From Thiobacillus sp. (GTDB taxonomy: Bacteria > Pseudomonadota > Gammaproteobacteria > Burkholderiales > Thiobacillaceae), in NCBI RefSeq assembly GCF_030696885.1, contig NZ_JAUYRI010000017.1, positions 287,212-351,211 of the forward strand: a DNA stretch of 64,000 nucleotides, given 5' to 3'. The notes under the pieces were generated by a model that saw only the letters and a program-made list of their open reading frames with translations, had not been told where the DNA came from and searched no databases. The translations under genes were made by a program, and so were the position numbers. Below, one piece after another: positions 1 through 8,977 of this stretch; within the stretch, counting starts at the first letter, position 1; every line of letters begins with the position of its first letter.

Positions 1-1
1 G

Positions 2-529
2 CTGGCCTACCAGTTCGCCGCCGGCCTGCTCAAGCACGGCCCGGCGCTGGCTGCAATTTGCGCGCCGACGGTGAACTCCTACAAGCGCCTGGTCGTCGGC
101 CGCTCGCTGACCGGCGCGACCTGGGCGCCGGCCTACATCAGCTACGGCGACAACAACCGCTCGTCGATGGTGCGCATCCCCGGCGGCCGGCTGGAACTGC
201 GCCTGCCCGACGGCGCCTGCAACCCCTACCTCGCCACCGCCGCGGTGATCGCCGCCGGCCTCGACGGCATCGAGCACAAGCTCGATCCGGGCGAGCCGCA
301 CAACGTCAACCTCTACGAACTGTCGGCCGCCGAACTGAAAAAGGAAAAGATTTCCATCCTGCCGCAGAACCTGCACGAGGCACTGACCGCCCTGGAGAAG
401 GACAAGGTGATCCGCGACGCGCTGAGCCCGGTTGCCGACGAGTTTCTCCGGCTCAAGCACATGGAATGGGTCGAGTACATGCGCCACGTCTCCGAGTGGG
501 AAATCGAAAGTTATCTGGAATTTTTCTGA
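2..529 (+). CDS. glnT: GlnT-type (class III-like) glutamine synthetase / gamma-glutamylmethylamide synthetase, C-terminal part
   Basis: The reading frame enters from the left edge and ends at a TGA at 527-529, so only about 175 C-terminal residues are present. They carry the catalytic-domain signature [10 protein letters not shown] and the following arginine-containing segment [12 protein letters not shown] that binds glutamate and phosphate in glutamine synthetases. A second, complete paralogue lies at 7558-8970 and shows the same NSYKRL and NNR blocks. The family ligates ammonia or methylamine to glutamate using ATP. The stop lies 13 bases before glxB, so the gene heads or belongs to the glx operon. 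The pairing with three glutamate-synthase-like subunits recalls gmaS-mgsABC of the N-methylglutamate pathway as well as rhizobial glxBCD; sequence alone does not decide between ammonia and methylamine as substrate. Confidence 0.9.
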   Translation: MAYQFAAGLLKHGPALAAICAPTVNSYKRLVVGRSLTGATWAPAYISYGDNNRSSMVRIPGGRLELRLPDGACNPYLATAAVIAAGLDGIEHKLDPGEPHNVNLYELSAAELKKEKISILPQNLHEALTALEKDKVIRDALSPVADEFLRLKHMEWVEYMRHVSEWEIESYLEFF

Positions 530-542
530 AAGGACTTGAGCC

Positions 543-1451
543 ATGTGTGGAATCGTTGGACTGCTGGTGAAGAAGCCGGCACTGAGACCCCGCCTCGGCG
601 AGTTGATGGTGCCGATGCTGATCGGCATGACCGAGCGCGGCCCCGATTCGGCCGGGCTCGCCGTGTTCACTGAACCGCTGGCGGAAACCATGCGCAAGAT
701 CAGCCTGTACTCCGGAATGAGCGAGGAAGGCGCGGACTTCAACTGGCTCGGCCTTGGCCATGAACTGAAGGCGCATCTTGGAATTGAGGCGACGATCGCG
801 GCGCAGGGTAACCACGCCATCCTAACCGCCGCCATCGCGCCGGAACCGGTCAAGCGCTGGATCAGGGAGCGTTACCCGAAGCTGCACATCCTCTCCACCG
901 GGCGCTCGATCGACCTCTACAAGGACATTGGCACGCCGGGCGAGGTGGCTGCGCGCTATGCCTTCAGCGGCCTGGCTGGCAGCCATCTGGTTGGTCACAC
1001 GCGGATGGCGACCGAATCGGCGGTAACGCCGGACCGCGCCCACCCGTTTACCGCCGGCGAGGATTTCTGCCTGGTGCACAACGGCTCGCTGTCGAATCCC
1101 TACGGCGTGCGCCGCATGCTGGAGCCACACGGTATCCGATTCGAAACCGACAACGATACCGAGGCCGCCTGCCGCTTCCTCGAATGGCGACTGCGCGAAG
1201 GCGATGACCTGGAAACCGCGTTGCAGAAAGGCTTCGAGGAACTGGACGGTTTCTACACCTTCCTCATGGGCACCGCCGACAAGCTGGCGCTGATCCGTGA
1301 CCCCTTCGCCTGCAAGCCGGCGGTGGTGGCGGAAACCGACGACTACGTGGCGATCGCCTCCGAATTCCGTTCGCTGGCGCATCTGCCCGACATCAAGCAC
1401 GCCACGGTATTCGAGCCGGCACCCGAGGAGATGTACGTATGGAACGCATGA
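543..1451 (+). CDS. glxB: Class II glutamine amidotransferase, GlxB / MgsA-like
   Basis: A 302-residue stand-alone glutamine amidotransferase domain. The mature N-terminal nucleophile is Cys2 (MCGIVGLL), followed by the family motifs RGPDSAG, HTRMAT and HNGSLSN. It corresponds to the amidotransferase domain of glutamate synthase large subunit (GltB), here a separate protein as in GlxB and in MgsA of N-methylglutamate synthase. Its expected role is to release ammonia (or methylamine) from glutamine (or gamma-glutamylmethylamide) for transfer to 2-oxoglutarate on the GlxD subunit. It lies 13 bases after the glnT stop and overlaps glxC by 13 bases, so the subunits are probably translated together. 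Confidence 0.88.
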   Translation: MCGIVGLLVKKPALRPRLGELMVPMLIGMTERGPDSAGLAVFTEPLAETMRKISLYSGMSEEGADFNWLGLGHELKAHLGIEATIAAQGNHAILTAAIAPEPVKRWIRERYPKLHILSTGRSIDLYKDIGTPGEVAARYAFSGLAGSHLVGHTRMATESAVTPDRAHPFTAGEDFCLVHNGSLSNPYGVRRMLEPHGIRFETDNDTEAACRFLEWRLREGDDLETALQKGFEELDGFYTFLMGTADKLALIRDPFACKPAVVAETDDYVAIASEFRSLAHLPDIKHATVFEPAPEEMYVWNA

Positions 1452-2128
1452 GCTTCGACCTTGCGCAGGTGACGCTGCGCGAGCTGAATTCCTTCCTGCA
1501 TAAGGAAGCTCCGGCCAAAGGTGTGCACCAGGTCGTGGTGGCGAACCCTGACGGCGCGCACAACATCGCCGTTGGCCTCGACTGTCCGGTCGACGTTGAA
1601 GTGCACGGGCATGCCGGCTACTACGCCGGCGGCATGAACAAGACCGGCACGGTCACGATCTTCGGAAGCGCCGGTACCGGCGTGGCCGAGAACATGATGT
1701 CGGGGCGCGTGCACGTCAAGGGCTTCGCCTCCAACGGCGCCGGCGCCTCGATGCACGGCGGCCTGCTGGTGATCGACGGCGACGCCGGCCTGCGCTGTGG
1801 CATCTCCTTGAAGGGCGGCGACATCGTCGTCGGCGGCTCAGTCGGCAGCTTTTCCGCCTTCATGGCGCAGGCCGGGCGCATGGTGGTCTGCGGCAACGCC
1901 GGTGATGCGCTCGGCGATTCGCTGTATGAAGCCGTGCTCTACGTGCGTGGCAGCATCAAGTCGCTTGGCGCCGACGCGCAGATCGAGCCGATGACCGAAG
2001 CCGACTACGCCACCGTCAAGGAACTGCTCGACGCGGCGGGCATGCAGCACGACCCGCACGACTTCAAGCGCGTGGCCTCGGCCCGCAGCCTTTATCACTG
2101 GAACGCCGACGCGGATCAGGAGTACTGA
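1439..2128 (+). CDS. glxC: GXGXG-domain protein, GlxC / MgsB-like (glutamate synthase C-terminal domain)
   Basis: A 229-residue protein made of the right-handed beta-helix GXGXG repeat of glutamate synthase; repeated G-x-x-G-x-G blocks (for example HGHAGYYAGG, GSAGTGVAE, GGDIVVGGSVG) fill residues 45-170. In GltB this domain is structural. ATG 1439 has a GAGGAG ribosome site 7-8 bases upstream and overlaps glxB by 13 bases; a second ATG at 1448 overlaps the glxB stop as ATGA but is too far from that site, so 1439 is preferred. It is the middle subunit of the three-part enzyme encoded by glxB, glxC and glxD. Confidence 0.85.
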   Translation: MERMSFDLAQVTLRELNSFLHKEAPAKGVHQVVVANPDGAHNIAVGLDCPVDVEVHGHAGYYAGGMNKTGTVTIFGSAGTGVAENMMSGRVHVKGFASNGAGASMHGGLLVIDGDAGLRCGISLKGGDIVVGGSVGSFSAFMAQAGRMVVCGNAGDALGDSLYEAVLYVRGSIKSLGADAQIEPMTEADYATVKELLDAAGMQHDPHDFKRVASARSLYHWNADADQEY

Positions 2129-2129
2129 C

Positions 2130-3494
2130 ATGAGCAGCAACGAACACCCCGCCAAACCTGTCGTCAAGGAAGAATCCTTCGGCTACGACCGCAAGACCAT
2201 CGACTACATCCGCAACGCGGCGGCGCACGGCCTGTATGAAATCCGCGGCATGGGTGCCAAGCGCGCACTGCCGAATTTCGACGACCTGGTCTTCCTCGGC
2301 GCCTCGCTGTCGCGCTACCCGCTCGAGGGCTATCGCGAGAAGTGCTCGACCAAAACCGTGCTCGGCACCCGCTTTGCGACCAAGCCGATCGAGCTCGAGA
2401 TTCCCATCACCATCGCCGGCATGAGCTTCGGCTCGCTGTCGGCCAACGTGAAGGAAGCGCTGGGGCGTGCCGCGAGCGAAGTCGGCACCTCGACCACGAC
2501 CGGCGACGGCGGCATGACGCAGGAAGAGCGACAGTCGTCGAAGACCCTGGTCTACCAGTGCCTGCCTTCGCGCTATGGCTTCAACCCGGACGACGTGCGC
2601 CGCGCCGACGCCATCGAGATGGTGATCGGCCAGGGTGCCAAGCCCGGCGGCGGCGGCATGCTGCTGGGGCAGAAAGTGTCGCCGCGCGTCGCCGCCATGC
2701 GCACGCTGCCGGCCGGCATCGACCAGCGCTCGGCCTGCCGCCATCCCGACTGGACCGGCCCCGACGATCTGGCGATCAAGATCCACGAGATGCGTGAACT
2801 GACCGACTGGGAGAAGCCGATTTACGTCAAGGTCGGTGCCACGCGCACCTTCAACGACGTCAAGCTTGCGGTGCATTCCGGCGCCGACGTCGTCGTGGTC
2901 GACGGCATGCAGGGCGGCACCGCCGCCACCCAGACCTGCTTCATCGAGCACGTCGGCATCCCCACCCTGGCGGCGCTGCGCCAGGCGGTGGATGCGCTGG
3001 AAGACCTGAACATGAAGGGCAAGGTGCAGCTCATCGTCTCCGGCGGCATCCGCAGCGGCCCCGACGTCGCCAAGGCACTGGCGATGGGTGCCGACGCCGT
3101 GTCGATCGGCCAGGGCGTGCTGATCGCCTTGGGCTGCAACCATGACAGCTACTGGCAGGACGGCGCACATCATGACGCCACAACGGATTACGCTGCCCTC
3201 GGCACCGCCCCCGGCTACTGCCACCACTGCCACACCGGCAAGTGCCCGGTCGGCATCACCACCCAGGATGCGGTGCTCGAGCAGCGGCTGACCCCCGAGG
3301 TCGGCGCGCGGCATCTGAAGAACTACCTGAAGACGCTGAACATGGAGTTGACGACCATCGCGCGCGCCTGCGGCAAGCAGAATGTCCACCACCTCGAGCC
3401 GGAGGACCTGGTCGCGCTGACCATCGAGGCTGCCGCGATGGCGCGTGTGCCTCTGGCCGGGACAGCGTGGATTCCCGGCGTAACCGGGTGCTGA
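2130..3494 (+). CDS. glxD: FMN-binding glutamate synthase family protein, GlxD / MgsC-like
   Basis: A 454-residue protein matching the FMN/iron-sulfur synthase domain of glutamate synthase. Visible are a TIM-barrel segment with ITIAGMSFGSLS and QGAKPGGGGML, the GGTAATQ region, the phosphate-binding VSGGIRSGPDV-AKALAMGADA, and the cysteine cluster C-HH-C-HTGK-C near residue 370 that binds a 3Fe-4S centre in GltB. It should carry out the reductive amination of 2-oxoglutarate with the nitrogen released by GlxB. ATG 2130 is one base after the glxC stop. No mgdABCD-type N-methylglutamate dehydrogenase genes follow, so whether the product is glutamate or N-methylglutamate stays open. Confidence 0.88.
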   Translation: MSSNEHPAKPVVKEESFGYDRKTIDYIRNAAAHGLYEIRGMGAKRALPNFDDLVFLGASLSRYPLEGYREKCSTKTVLGTRFATKPIELEIPITIAGMSFGSLSANVKEALGRAASEVGTSTTTGDGGMTQEERQSSKTLVYQCLPSRYGFNPDDVRRADAIEMVIGQGAKPGGGGMLLGQKVSPRVAAMRTLPAGIDQRSACRHPDWTGPDDLAIKIHEMRELTDWEKPIYVKVGATRTFNDVKLAVHSGADVVVVDGMQGGTAATQTCFIEHVGIPTLAALRQAVDALEDLNMKGKVQLIVSGGIRSGPDVAKALAMGADAVSIGQGVLIALGCNHDSYWQDGAHHDATTDYAALGTAPGYCHHCHTGKCPVGITTQDAVLEQRLTPEVGARHLKNYLKTLNMELTTIARACGKQNVHHLEPEDLVALTIEAAAMARVPLAGTAWIPGVTGC

Positions 3495-3560
3495 TGATTT
3501 CCTAGAACCCTGCGGACGGCAGCGTGGCGCGCTTGTCGTTATTTCTCAATGGCCCGAAAA

Positions 3561-3588
3561 AAAGCATTGGGGTTTTCGCCAATGCTTT
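3561..3588 (-). terminator. Hairpin with T-tract in the minus direction
   Basis: AAAGCATTGG and CCAATGCTTT form a perfect 10-bp stem around an 8-base loop. Read on the minus strand the stem is followed by seven T residues, an intrinsic terminator shape; read on the plus strand only three T follow. The plus-strand glx genes end 66 bases upstream, so it may act weakly for them. No minus-strand gene enters from the right. Confidence 0.5.
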
Positions 3589-3678
3589 CCGCATGTATCG
3601 GGTGCCTTCACGCGTTCGGATTGCGAGCCCCCTGGTGAATCTTTCCGCACGGCTTTTCTTATTCGTTGACGCCAAATC

Positions 3679-3694
3679 GGTGCGGCCATGCACC
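3679..3694. promoter_or_regulatory. Inverted repeat GGTGC-N6-GCACC upstream of the sigma-54 promoter
   Basis: A perfect 5-bp inverted repeat about 90 bases upstream of the -24 element, where an enhancer-binding protein could bind. The half-sites point the opposite way from the classical NtrC site (GCACC-N5-GGTGC), so I do not call it NtrC. It may be chance. Confidence 0.25.
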
Positions 3695-3782
3695 AAAAGA
3701 ATGCTCGGATCAGACCTCGCGGATACGCAAGAGCGCTCAATTATTTCTTTACATTCATGCAGATAAACGGAGAGTGCTGCTA

Positions 3783-3798
3783 TGGCACGGCGGTTGCT
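3783..3798 (+). promoter_or_regulatory. Sigma-54 (-24/-12) promoter of the guanidine/urea operon
   Basis: TGGCACGGCGGTTGCT matches the RpoN consensus TGGCACG-N4-TTGCW, with GG (3784-3785) and GC (3796-3797) separated by exactly 10 bases. A start site near 3808-3810 leaves a leader of about 50 bases before the ATG at 3860. Sigma-54 control fits a nitrogen-source operon activated by NtrC or a dedicated activator. Confidence 0.8.
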
Positions 3799-3859
3799 TA
3801 TTGGCTGTTGAGTATTACGAATATTCACTCTGGTAATACCCATCACCTAGGAGCCCACC

Positions 3860-4858
3860 ATGAACCTGAAGCACATCCGAAGCACCCTCAAGACGCTTTT
3901 CACCCGGCTGCTGATTCCGCTCGCTGCCGTGATGACCCTCACGGCCCACGCCGCCCAACCCCTCAAAATCGGCTACAGCGACTGGCCCGGCTGGGTTGCC
4001 TGGCAAGTCGCCATCGACAAGGGCTGGTTCAAGGAAGCCGGCGTGCCGGTGACGTTCGAGTGGTTCGACTACACGGCGTCCATGGATGCCTTCGCTGCCG
4101 GCAAGATCGACGCTGTGACCATGACCAACGGCGATGCGCTCGTCACGGGTGCGGCAGGCGGCAAGAGCGTCATGATCCTGATCAACGACTACTCCAACGG
4201 CAACGACATGATCATCGGCAAGCCGGGTGTCCGTACCCTCAAGGACCTGAAGGGCAAGAAGGTCGCGGTGGAGATGGGATTCGTCGAGCACCTGCTGCTG
4301 CTCAACGGTCTGAAGAAAGCCGGCATGAAGGAGTCCGACGTCACGCTGGTGAACGCGAAGACCAATGAGATGCCGCAAATGCTGGCATCCGGCGCCGTCG
4401 CTGCCGTGGGTGCTTGGCAGCCGATTTCCGGCCAGGCGATCAAGTCGGTTCCGGGCGCGCGTCCGATCTATACGTCTGCCGACGAACCCGGCCTGATCTA
4501 CGACGTGCTGGCTGTCAATCCGGCGAGCGCCAAGCAACGCCGCGCCGACTGGGTCAAGGTCGTGAAGGTGTGGGACCGCGTGGTGAAATACATCAACGAT
4601 CCCAAGACCCAGCCCGATGCGGTGAAGATCATGGCCGCCCGTGTCGGCGTGTCGCCCGAAGCCTATCTGCCGCTGCTCAAGGGCACCAAGCTCCTGACCC
4701 TCGACGAGGCGAAGAAAATCTACGTCAAGGGCGATGGCTTCAAGACGCTGTACGGCTCGACCAAGATCGCGGATGAGTTCAACGTCGCCAACGAGGTGTA
4801 CAAGAAGGCCGAGGACGTGAACAGCTATCTCGACGCGTCCTTTACCTTCGCCAAGTAA
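3860..4858 (+). CDS. ABC transporter periplasmic substrate-binding protein, urea-carboxylase-associated type
   Basis: A 332-residue periplasmic protein with a clear Sec signal peptide (charged start, hydrophobic stretch, cleavage after AHA near residue 31). The mature protein starts with the nitrate/taurine/thiamine-precursor type fold ([14 protein letters not shown], then [10 protein letters not shown] and [14 protein letters not shown]). Proteins of this kind are a recurrent partner of urea/guanidine carboxylase operons. It should deliver the nitrogen compound to the permease encoded next. A GGAG ribosome site lies about 6 bases upstream of ATG 3860, and the sigma-54 promoter sits about 60 bases upstream. 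The ligand cannot be read from sequence; guanidine or a derivative is inferred from the operon. Confidence 0.9.
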   Translation: MNLKHIRSTLKTLFTRLLIPLAAVMTLTAHAAQPLKIGYSDWPGWVAWQVAIDKGWFKEAGVPVTFEWFDYTASMDAFAAGKIDAVTMTNGDALVTGAAGGKSVMILINDYSNGNDMIIGKPGVRTLKDLKGKKVAVEMGFVEHLLLLNGLKKAGMKESDVTLVNAKTNEMPQMLASGAVAAVGAWQPISGQAIKSVPGARPIYTSADEPGLIYDVLAVNPASAKQRRADWVKVVKVWDRVVKYINDPKTQPDAVKIMAARVGVSPEAYLPLLKGTKLLTLDEAKKIYVKGDGFKTLYGSTKIADEFNVANEVYKKAEDVNSYLDASFTFAK

Positions 4859-4877
4859 GCCGGGGCGCGAAGCGGAA

Positions 4878-5834
4878 ATGAGCCTGATCGCCATGCTGAC
4901 CGGAACCGACGAGCGCAAGCGCGTGCTGCTGGCGGTCGGTTCGTTTCTGCTGCCCCTGTTCGTCTGGTGTTTGGTGAGCTATGTCCCGTTCATCTGGCAC
5001 CCCAAGGTCGAGGTCACCGTTCCCGGTGGCATCGACTATTTTCAGGTCGGCATGCTGGTCGACAAGCCGCAGTTCGACGACGAGGTGGCCTACGCGCGCG
5101 AACAGAACCTGGCGCTTCCGGCCGGCAAGCCGGCCAACCCCATTTACCTGCCTGCGCCGCACGAAGTGGCGCAGGCTTTCTACACCGGCTTCACCAAGAT
5201 GCCTGTGCAAAAAGATGCACCGTGGCTGCACGAAAGCCTGTGGCACAGCATCCAGATCATTTTCTGGGGCTTTCTGATCTCGTCCATCATTGGCGTGCCG
5301 CTCGGCATCCTCGCCGGGACCTACGCCAGTTTTGGACGCCTGACTGAGCCCTTCATCGAATTCTTCCGCTATCTGCCCGCACCCGCTTTCGGCGCGCTGG
5401 CGGTGGCCGTGCTGGGCATCTACGACGGTCCCAAGATCGCGATCATCGTCATCGGCACCCTGTTCCAGCAGGTGCTCATCGTCGCCAACACCACGCGCAA
5501 GCTCGAAGTCACCATCGTCGAGGCGGCGCGCACCCTGGGCACCCGCGGCGTCAAGCTGCTTACCAAGGTGGTGGTTCCCGGCATCCTCCCGGACCTCTAT
5601 CGCGATCAGCGTATTTTGCTGGGCTGGGCGTGGACCTACCTGATCGTCGCCGAACTCATCGGCACCAGCTCGGGCATCACCTTCTACATCACCCAGCAGG
5701 CGCGCTACCAGAACTTCGACAACGTCTACGCCGCGATCATGATCATCGGCATCATCGGTTTCGGCACCGACCTGATCCTGGCCCGCTTCGGTCGCCGCCT
5801 GTTCCCCTGGGATCGCAGCCAGGATCGCCGCTGA
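4878..5834 (+). CDS. ABC transporter permease, nitrate/sulfonate/urea-carboxylase type
   Basis: A 318-residue integral membrane protein of the binding-protein-dependent transport family. The first helix lies at residues 15-38, followed by a periplasmic stretch, with the remaining helices from residue 115 on. The EAA-like coupling loop ([27 protein letters not shown]) spans about residues 215-240. The gene follows the binding protein by 19 bases and precedes the ATPase by 11. The periplasmic insertion before the second helix (about residues 40-110) is long compared with SsuC/TauC and is typical of the version found with urea carboxylase genes. Confidence 0.9.
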   Translation: MSLIAMLTGTDERKRVLLAVGSFLLPLFVWCLVSYVPFIWHPKVEVTVPGGIDYFQVGMLVDKPQFDDEVAYAREQNLALPAGKPANPIYLPAPHEVAQAFYTGFTKMPVQKDAPWLHESLWHSIQIIFWGFLISSIIGVPLGILAGTYASFGRLTEPFIEFFRYLPAPAFGALAVAVLGIYDGPKIAIIVIGTLFQQVLIVANTTRKLEVTIVEAARTLGTRGVKLLTKVVVPGILPDLYRDQRILLGWAWTYLIVAELIGTSSGITFYITQQARYQNFDNVYAAIMIIGIIGFGTDLILARFGRRLFPWDRSQDRR

Positions 5835-5845
5835 GAGGGCAAGCC

Positions 5846-6757
5846 ATGAACGATCAGAACCTGCCCAGCTACCTGGATCAGTCGGAGGCCGTGAGGGCGC
5901 GCTTCGACCGGATCAACCAGCGTGAGACCATTCTCGAAGTGCGCGGCCTCGGCAAGCGCTACCGCTCGCCCCAAGGCGAGACCGAGGCGCTGCGCGGGAT
6001 TGACTTCAGCGTCCGCCGGCGCGAATTCGTCTGCGTCATCGGCCCCTCCGGCTGCGGCAAGTCGACCCTGATCCGCATTCTCGCCGGGCTGGAAGATCAC
6101 ACCTCCGGCGATGTGCTGCTCGACGGCAAGCCGGTCACCGGACCGGGGCAGGACCGAGGCATGGTGTTCCAGGGCTATTCGCTGTTTCCCTGGCTGACGG
6201 TAAAAAAGAATGTGATGTTCGGGCCGCAGATGAATGGCCGCAGCCACGACGAGGCGGAGCGGGATGCCCGAACCTGGCTGGAACTGGTTGGCCTGGACAA
6301 GTTCGCCGACGCCTATCCGCATCAGCTGTCCGGCGGTATGCGCCAGCGCGTCGCCATCGCCCGAGCGCTGGTCAACCAGCCTCGCATCCTGCTGATGGAT
6401 GAGCCTTTCGGCGCGCTCGACGCCCAGACCCGCTCGAAGATGCAGTCGCACCTGATCGACATCTGGAAAAACATCGACGTCACGGTGCTGTTCATCACCC
6501 ACGATCTCGATGAGGCGATCTACCTGGCCGACCGCATCCTGGTGCTGAAGGCCCATCCCGGCGAGGTGCAGGAAGTGATCGAGGTGTCGGTGCCGCGGCC
6601 CCGCTCGCCGGGCCAGTTCAACTCGTCGGAATTTCGTGCCACCAAGGCGCGCCTGGAGGAGCTGATCCATCCGGCACCGGAACCGCTGCCGGAAGACGAG
6701 CAGGCGGTGAAACCGCACATGATTCGCTTCACCGACGTGCACGACAACGTCGAGTAA
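5846..6757 (+). CDS. ABC transporter ATP-binding protein, nitrate/sulfonate/urea-carboxylase type
   Basis: A 303-residue ATPase: Walker [10 protein letters not shown] near residue 70, Q-loop [10 protein letters not shown], signature LSGGMRQR, Walker [12 protein letters not shown], and switch histidine in [12 protein letters not shown] 5846 was chosen because GAGAGGGC lies just before it; the open frame itself extends further upstream inside the permease gene. It has about 30 extra N-terminal residues before the ATPase fold and an acidic C-terminal tail. It powers the importer formed with the two preceding genes. Confidence 0.92.
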   Translation: MNDQNLPSYLDQSEAVRARFDRINQRETILEVRGLGKRYRSPQGETEALRGIDFSVRRREFVCVIGPSGCGKSTLIRILAGLEDHTSGDVLLDGKPVTGPGQDRGMVFQGYSLFPWLTVKKNVMFGPQMNGRSHDEAERDARTWLELVGLDKFADAYPHQLSGGMRQRVAIARALVNQPRILLMDEPFGALDAQTRSKMQSHLIDIWKNIDVTVLFITHDLDEAIYLADRILVLKAHPGEVQEVIEVSVPRPRSPGQFNSSEFRATKARLEELIHPAPEPLPEDEQAVKPHMIRFTDVHDNVE

Positions 6758-6767
6758 GAGGCTCACT

Positions 6768-7544
6768 ATGCGCTGGTCCGATCTCACCTGGTCCGAAATC
6801 CCAGACGTGCTGGCCCGTTGCGGGCAGGCCGCCATCCTGCCGGTGGGCGCCACCGAGCAGCACGGCCCGCATCTCGGCTGCGGCGTCGACTTCGTGATCG
6901 CCGAGCAGCTGTGCGCCGCCGTCGCCGCACAGACCGGCGTGCCCATGCTGCCGACGCTGCCGTACGGCTGTTCGCTCGGCCACAGCCGGCGCTGGCCTGG
7001 CACAATCGCGCTGCAGCCGATCACCCTCATTGAAGTCGTCAAGCAGGCTGGCGACTGGGCCTATCACAGCGGCATCCGTCGCCTGTTCATCGTCAACGCG
7101 CACGTCACCAATGCCGCGCCGCTGCGCTGCGCGCTGGAGATGCTGCGCGCCGAGCACGACGACCTGATGGTCGCGGTGATCAATACCGCGACGCTTAGCG
7201 AGCGGGTGCGCCAGTTCCACTCGGCCGACGCCGCCGACTGGCACGCCAACGACGCCGAGGCCTCGATCATGCTGTCCATCGCCCCGGCGGGCGTGCGCCC
7301 GGACAAGCTGGCTGAGGCCGACGATCCGGACCGCACCTGCGGCTGCGTCTTCGCGCATCCCGTGAATCGCACCAGCCTCAACGGGGTCACCGGCACGCCC
7401 AGCCTTGCCAGCGCGGAGAAAGGTCAGCAGTGGTTCGACTGGCTGGTGGAAGACCTCGCCGCACTGGTTCGCACAGGCAGTGTGGAGACGCCGCCGCTCG
7501 ACCATTCCTATTTCGGGGACATTGTCTCCGCTACAAACCGATAG
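6768..7544 (+). CDS. Creatininase-family amidohydrolase
   Basis: A 258-residue protein of the creatininase/FAPy-deformylase fold. Metal-ligand blocks are visible: [13 protein letters not shown] near residue 30, [10 protein letters not shown] near 110 (in place of the usual NGHGGN), and [10 protein letters not shown] near residue 155. The family hydrolyses cyclic or linear amides using Zn, Mn or Fe. It sits inside the operon, 10 bases after the ABC ATPase and 13 before glnT2, so it probably acts on the imported compound or a breakdown product (creatinine, formamide-like or N-substituted amide). The exact substrate is unknown. Confidence 0.8.
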   Translation: MRWSDLTWSEIPDVLARCGQAAILPVGATEQHGPHLGCGVDFVIAEQLCAAVAAQTGVPMLPTLPYGCSLGHSRRWPGTIALQPITLIEVVKQAGDWAYHSGIRRLFIVNAHVTNAAPLRCALEMLRAEHDDLMVAVINTATLSERVRQFHSADAADWHANDAEASIMLSIAPAGVRPDKLAEADDPDRTCGCVFAHPVNRTSLNGVTGTPSLASAEKGQQWFDWLVEDLAALVRTGSVETPPLDHSYFGDIVSATNR

Positions 7545-7557
7545 ACAAGGACGCATC

Positions 7558-8970
7558 ATGAATACGATCGACGACACCGCCGTGCTGGAAAAACCGGACA
7601 CCGGTACCCATCATCCGGCCGAGGCAACCGCGCAACTGCAGCGCGAGCTGACCGACAAGGGCGTGAAATACTGCATCGGCGCCTACGTCGACATACACGG
7701 TGTGCCCAAGGCCAAGGTCGTGCCGATCGCCCACCTCGGCCAGATGGCCAAGGGCTCCGAGCGCTACACCGGCTATGCGCTGGACGGCCTCGGCCAGGCG
7801 CCGAACGACGACGAACTGACCTCGGTGCCGGACCTCGACCGCGCCATCCAGTTGCCGTGGGAGCCGAAGATCGCCTGGATTCCGGCCGACAACCATTTCC
7901 AGGGCAAGCCCTATGCGCTCAACACCCGGGTCGCGCTGAAGAACCAGCTCGCCGAGGCGGCCGAGCTGGGCTACGGCATGAACCTCGGCATCGAGTGCGA
8001 GGTGTTTCTGCTCAGGCAGGATGCCGACGGCAGCCTGTCGGTGCCGGTCGCCGATGACAAGCTGACCAAGCCCTGTTACGACGTGCGCGGCTTCGTCGAC
8101 AACTTCTCCTGGCTCGACAAGATGGCCACCTCGATCAACGATCTTGGCTGGGACCTGTATTCCTTCGACCACGAGGACGCCAACGGCCAGTTCGAGTTCG
8201 ACTTCAACTACGCCGATGCGCTGACCACCTGCGACCGGCTGACTTTCTTCCGCTTCATGGCCAAGCACTACGCCAAGGAAGAGGGGCTCCTCGCCACCAT
8301 GATGCCCAAGCCCTTCGCCGACAAGACCGGCAACGGCGCCCACTTCAACATGTCGCTCTATGATCTCGCGAGCGGCCAGAACCTGTTCGCCTGCGCCCCC
8401 GAGGACGACCCCCACGGCATTGGTCTGACTCCGCTCGGCTACAGTTTTGTCGCCGGCATCCTCAAGCACGGCCGCGCCCTGTGCGCCGTGTTCGCGCCGA
8501 CCGTGAACAGCTACAAGCGCCTGGTCCGGCGCGGCGCCATGAGCTACTTTTCCTGGGCCCCGGTGTTCAACTCCTGGGGCTCCAACAACCGCACCAACTC
8601 GGTCCGGATCCCGGCCGGCGGCGGGCGCTGCGAATCGCGCAACGCCGACGGTGCGGTCAATCCCTATCTGGCCGCGACCCTGGTGCTGGCCGCCGGACTG
8701 GAAGGTGTTCGCGAAGGGCTGAATCCGGGCAACCCGAACGAGGACAATCTGTACGCGATCAGCGAGGAAGAACGCAACGCGCGCGGCATCGAGTTTCTGC
8801 CGCAGACCCTGCAGGAGGCGGTCGCCGCTTTTGCTGCCGACCCGCTGGTCGAGGCCACCCTGGGCCGCGAACTGCGCGACGAATTCATCCGTTACAAGAC
8901 CGAGGAGTGGGAGGCCTACCACCTCTCCGTCTCCAAGTGGGAAGTGGAACGCTACAGCTACATGTTCTGA
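7558..8970 (+). CDS. glnT: GlnT-type glutamine synthetase (second copy)
   Basis: A complete 470-residue enzyme. The N-terminal beta-grasp segment ([17 protein letters not shown]) and catalytic blocks [34 protein letters not shown] (about residue 315) and [11 protein letters not shown] are all present. ATG 7558 is preceded by ACAAGGA. It ligates an amine to glutamate, and in this operon could trap ammonia liberated from guanidine or urea, or an amine released from a substituted substrate. The N-terminal 25 residues before the fold are non-conserved. It is a divergent paralogue of the fragment at 2-529. Confidence 0.9.
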   Translation: MNTIDDTAVLEKPDTGTHHPAEATAQLQRELTDKGVKYCIGAYVDIHGVPKAKVVPIAHLGQMAKGSERYTGYALDGLGQAPNDDELTSVPDLDRAIQLPWEPKIAWIPADNHFQGKPYALNTRVALKNQLAEAAELGYGMNLGIECEVFLLRQDADGSLSVPVADDKLTKPCYDVRGFVDNFSWLDKMATSINDLGWDLYSFDHEDANGQFEFDFNYADALTTCDRLTFFRFMAKHYAKEEGLLATMMPKPFADKTGNGAHFNMSLYDLASGQNLFACAPEDDPHGIGLTPLGYSFVAGILKHGRALCAVFAPTVNSYKRLVRRGAMSYFSWAPVFNSWGSNNRTNSVRIPAGGGRCESRNADGAVNPYLAATLVLAAGLEGVREGLNPGNPNEDNLYAISEEERNARGIEFLPQTLQEAVAAFAADPLVEATLGRELRDEFIRYKTEEWEAYHLSVSKWEVERYSYMF

Positions 8971-8977
8971 GCCGATC

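Larger units (their letters stand above)
3495..3859. other. 365-bp intergenic region between glxD and the transporter operon
   Basis: No convincing gene. AT content is clearly higher than in the flanking genes. It contains a perfect 10-bp hairpin (3561-3588), a short inverted repeat (3679-3694) and a sigma-54 promoter (3783-3798). I looked for a guanidine-I (ykkC) aptamer here, because this riboswitch often precedes such operons, and did not see its conserved core. Confidence 0.7.

Noticed and set aside
3679-3694. NtrC-binding site
   Set aside because: Half-sites face the wrong way compared with the GCACC-N5-GGTGC consensus; kept only as a low-confidence inverted repeat.
3495-3859. Guanidine-I (ykkC) riboswitch before the transporter operon
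   Set aside because: The conserved core segments of that aptamer are not recognisable; the only clear elements are a hairpin and the sigma-54 promoter.
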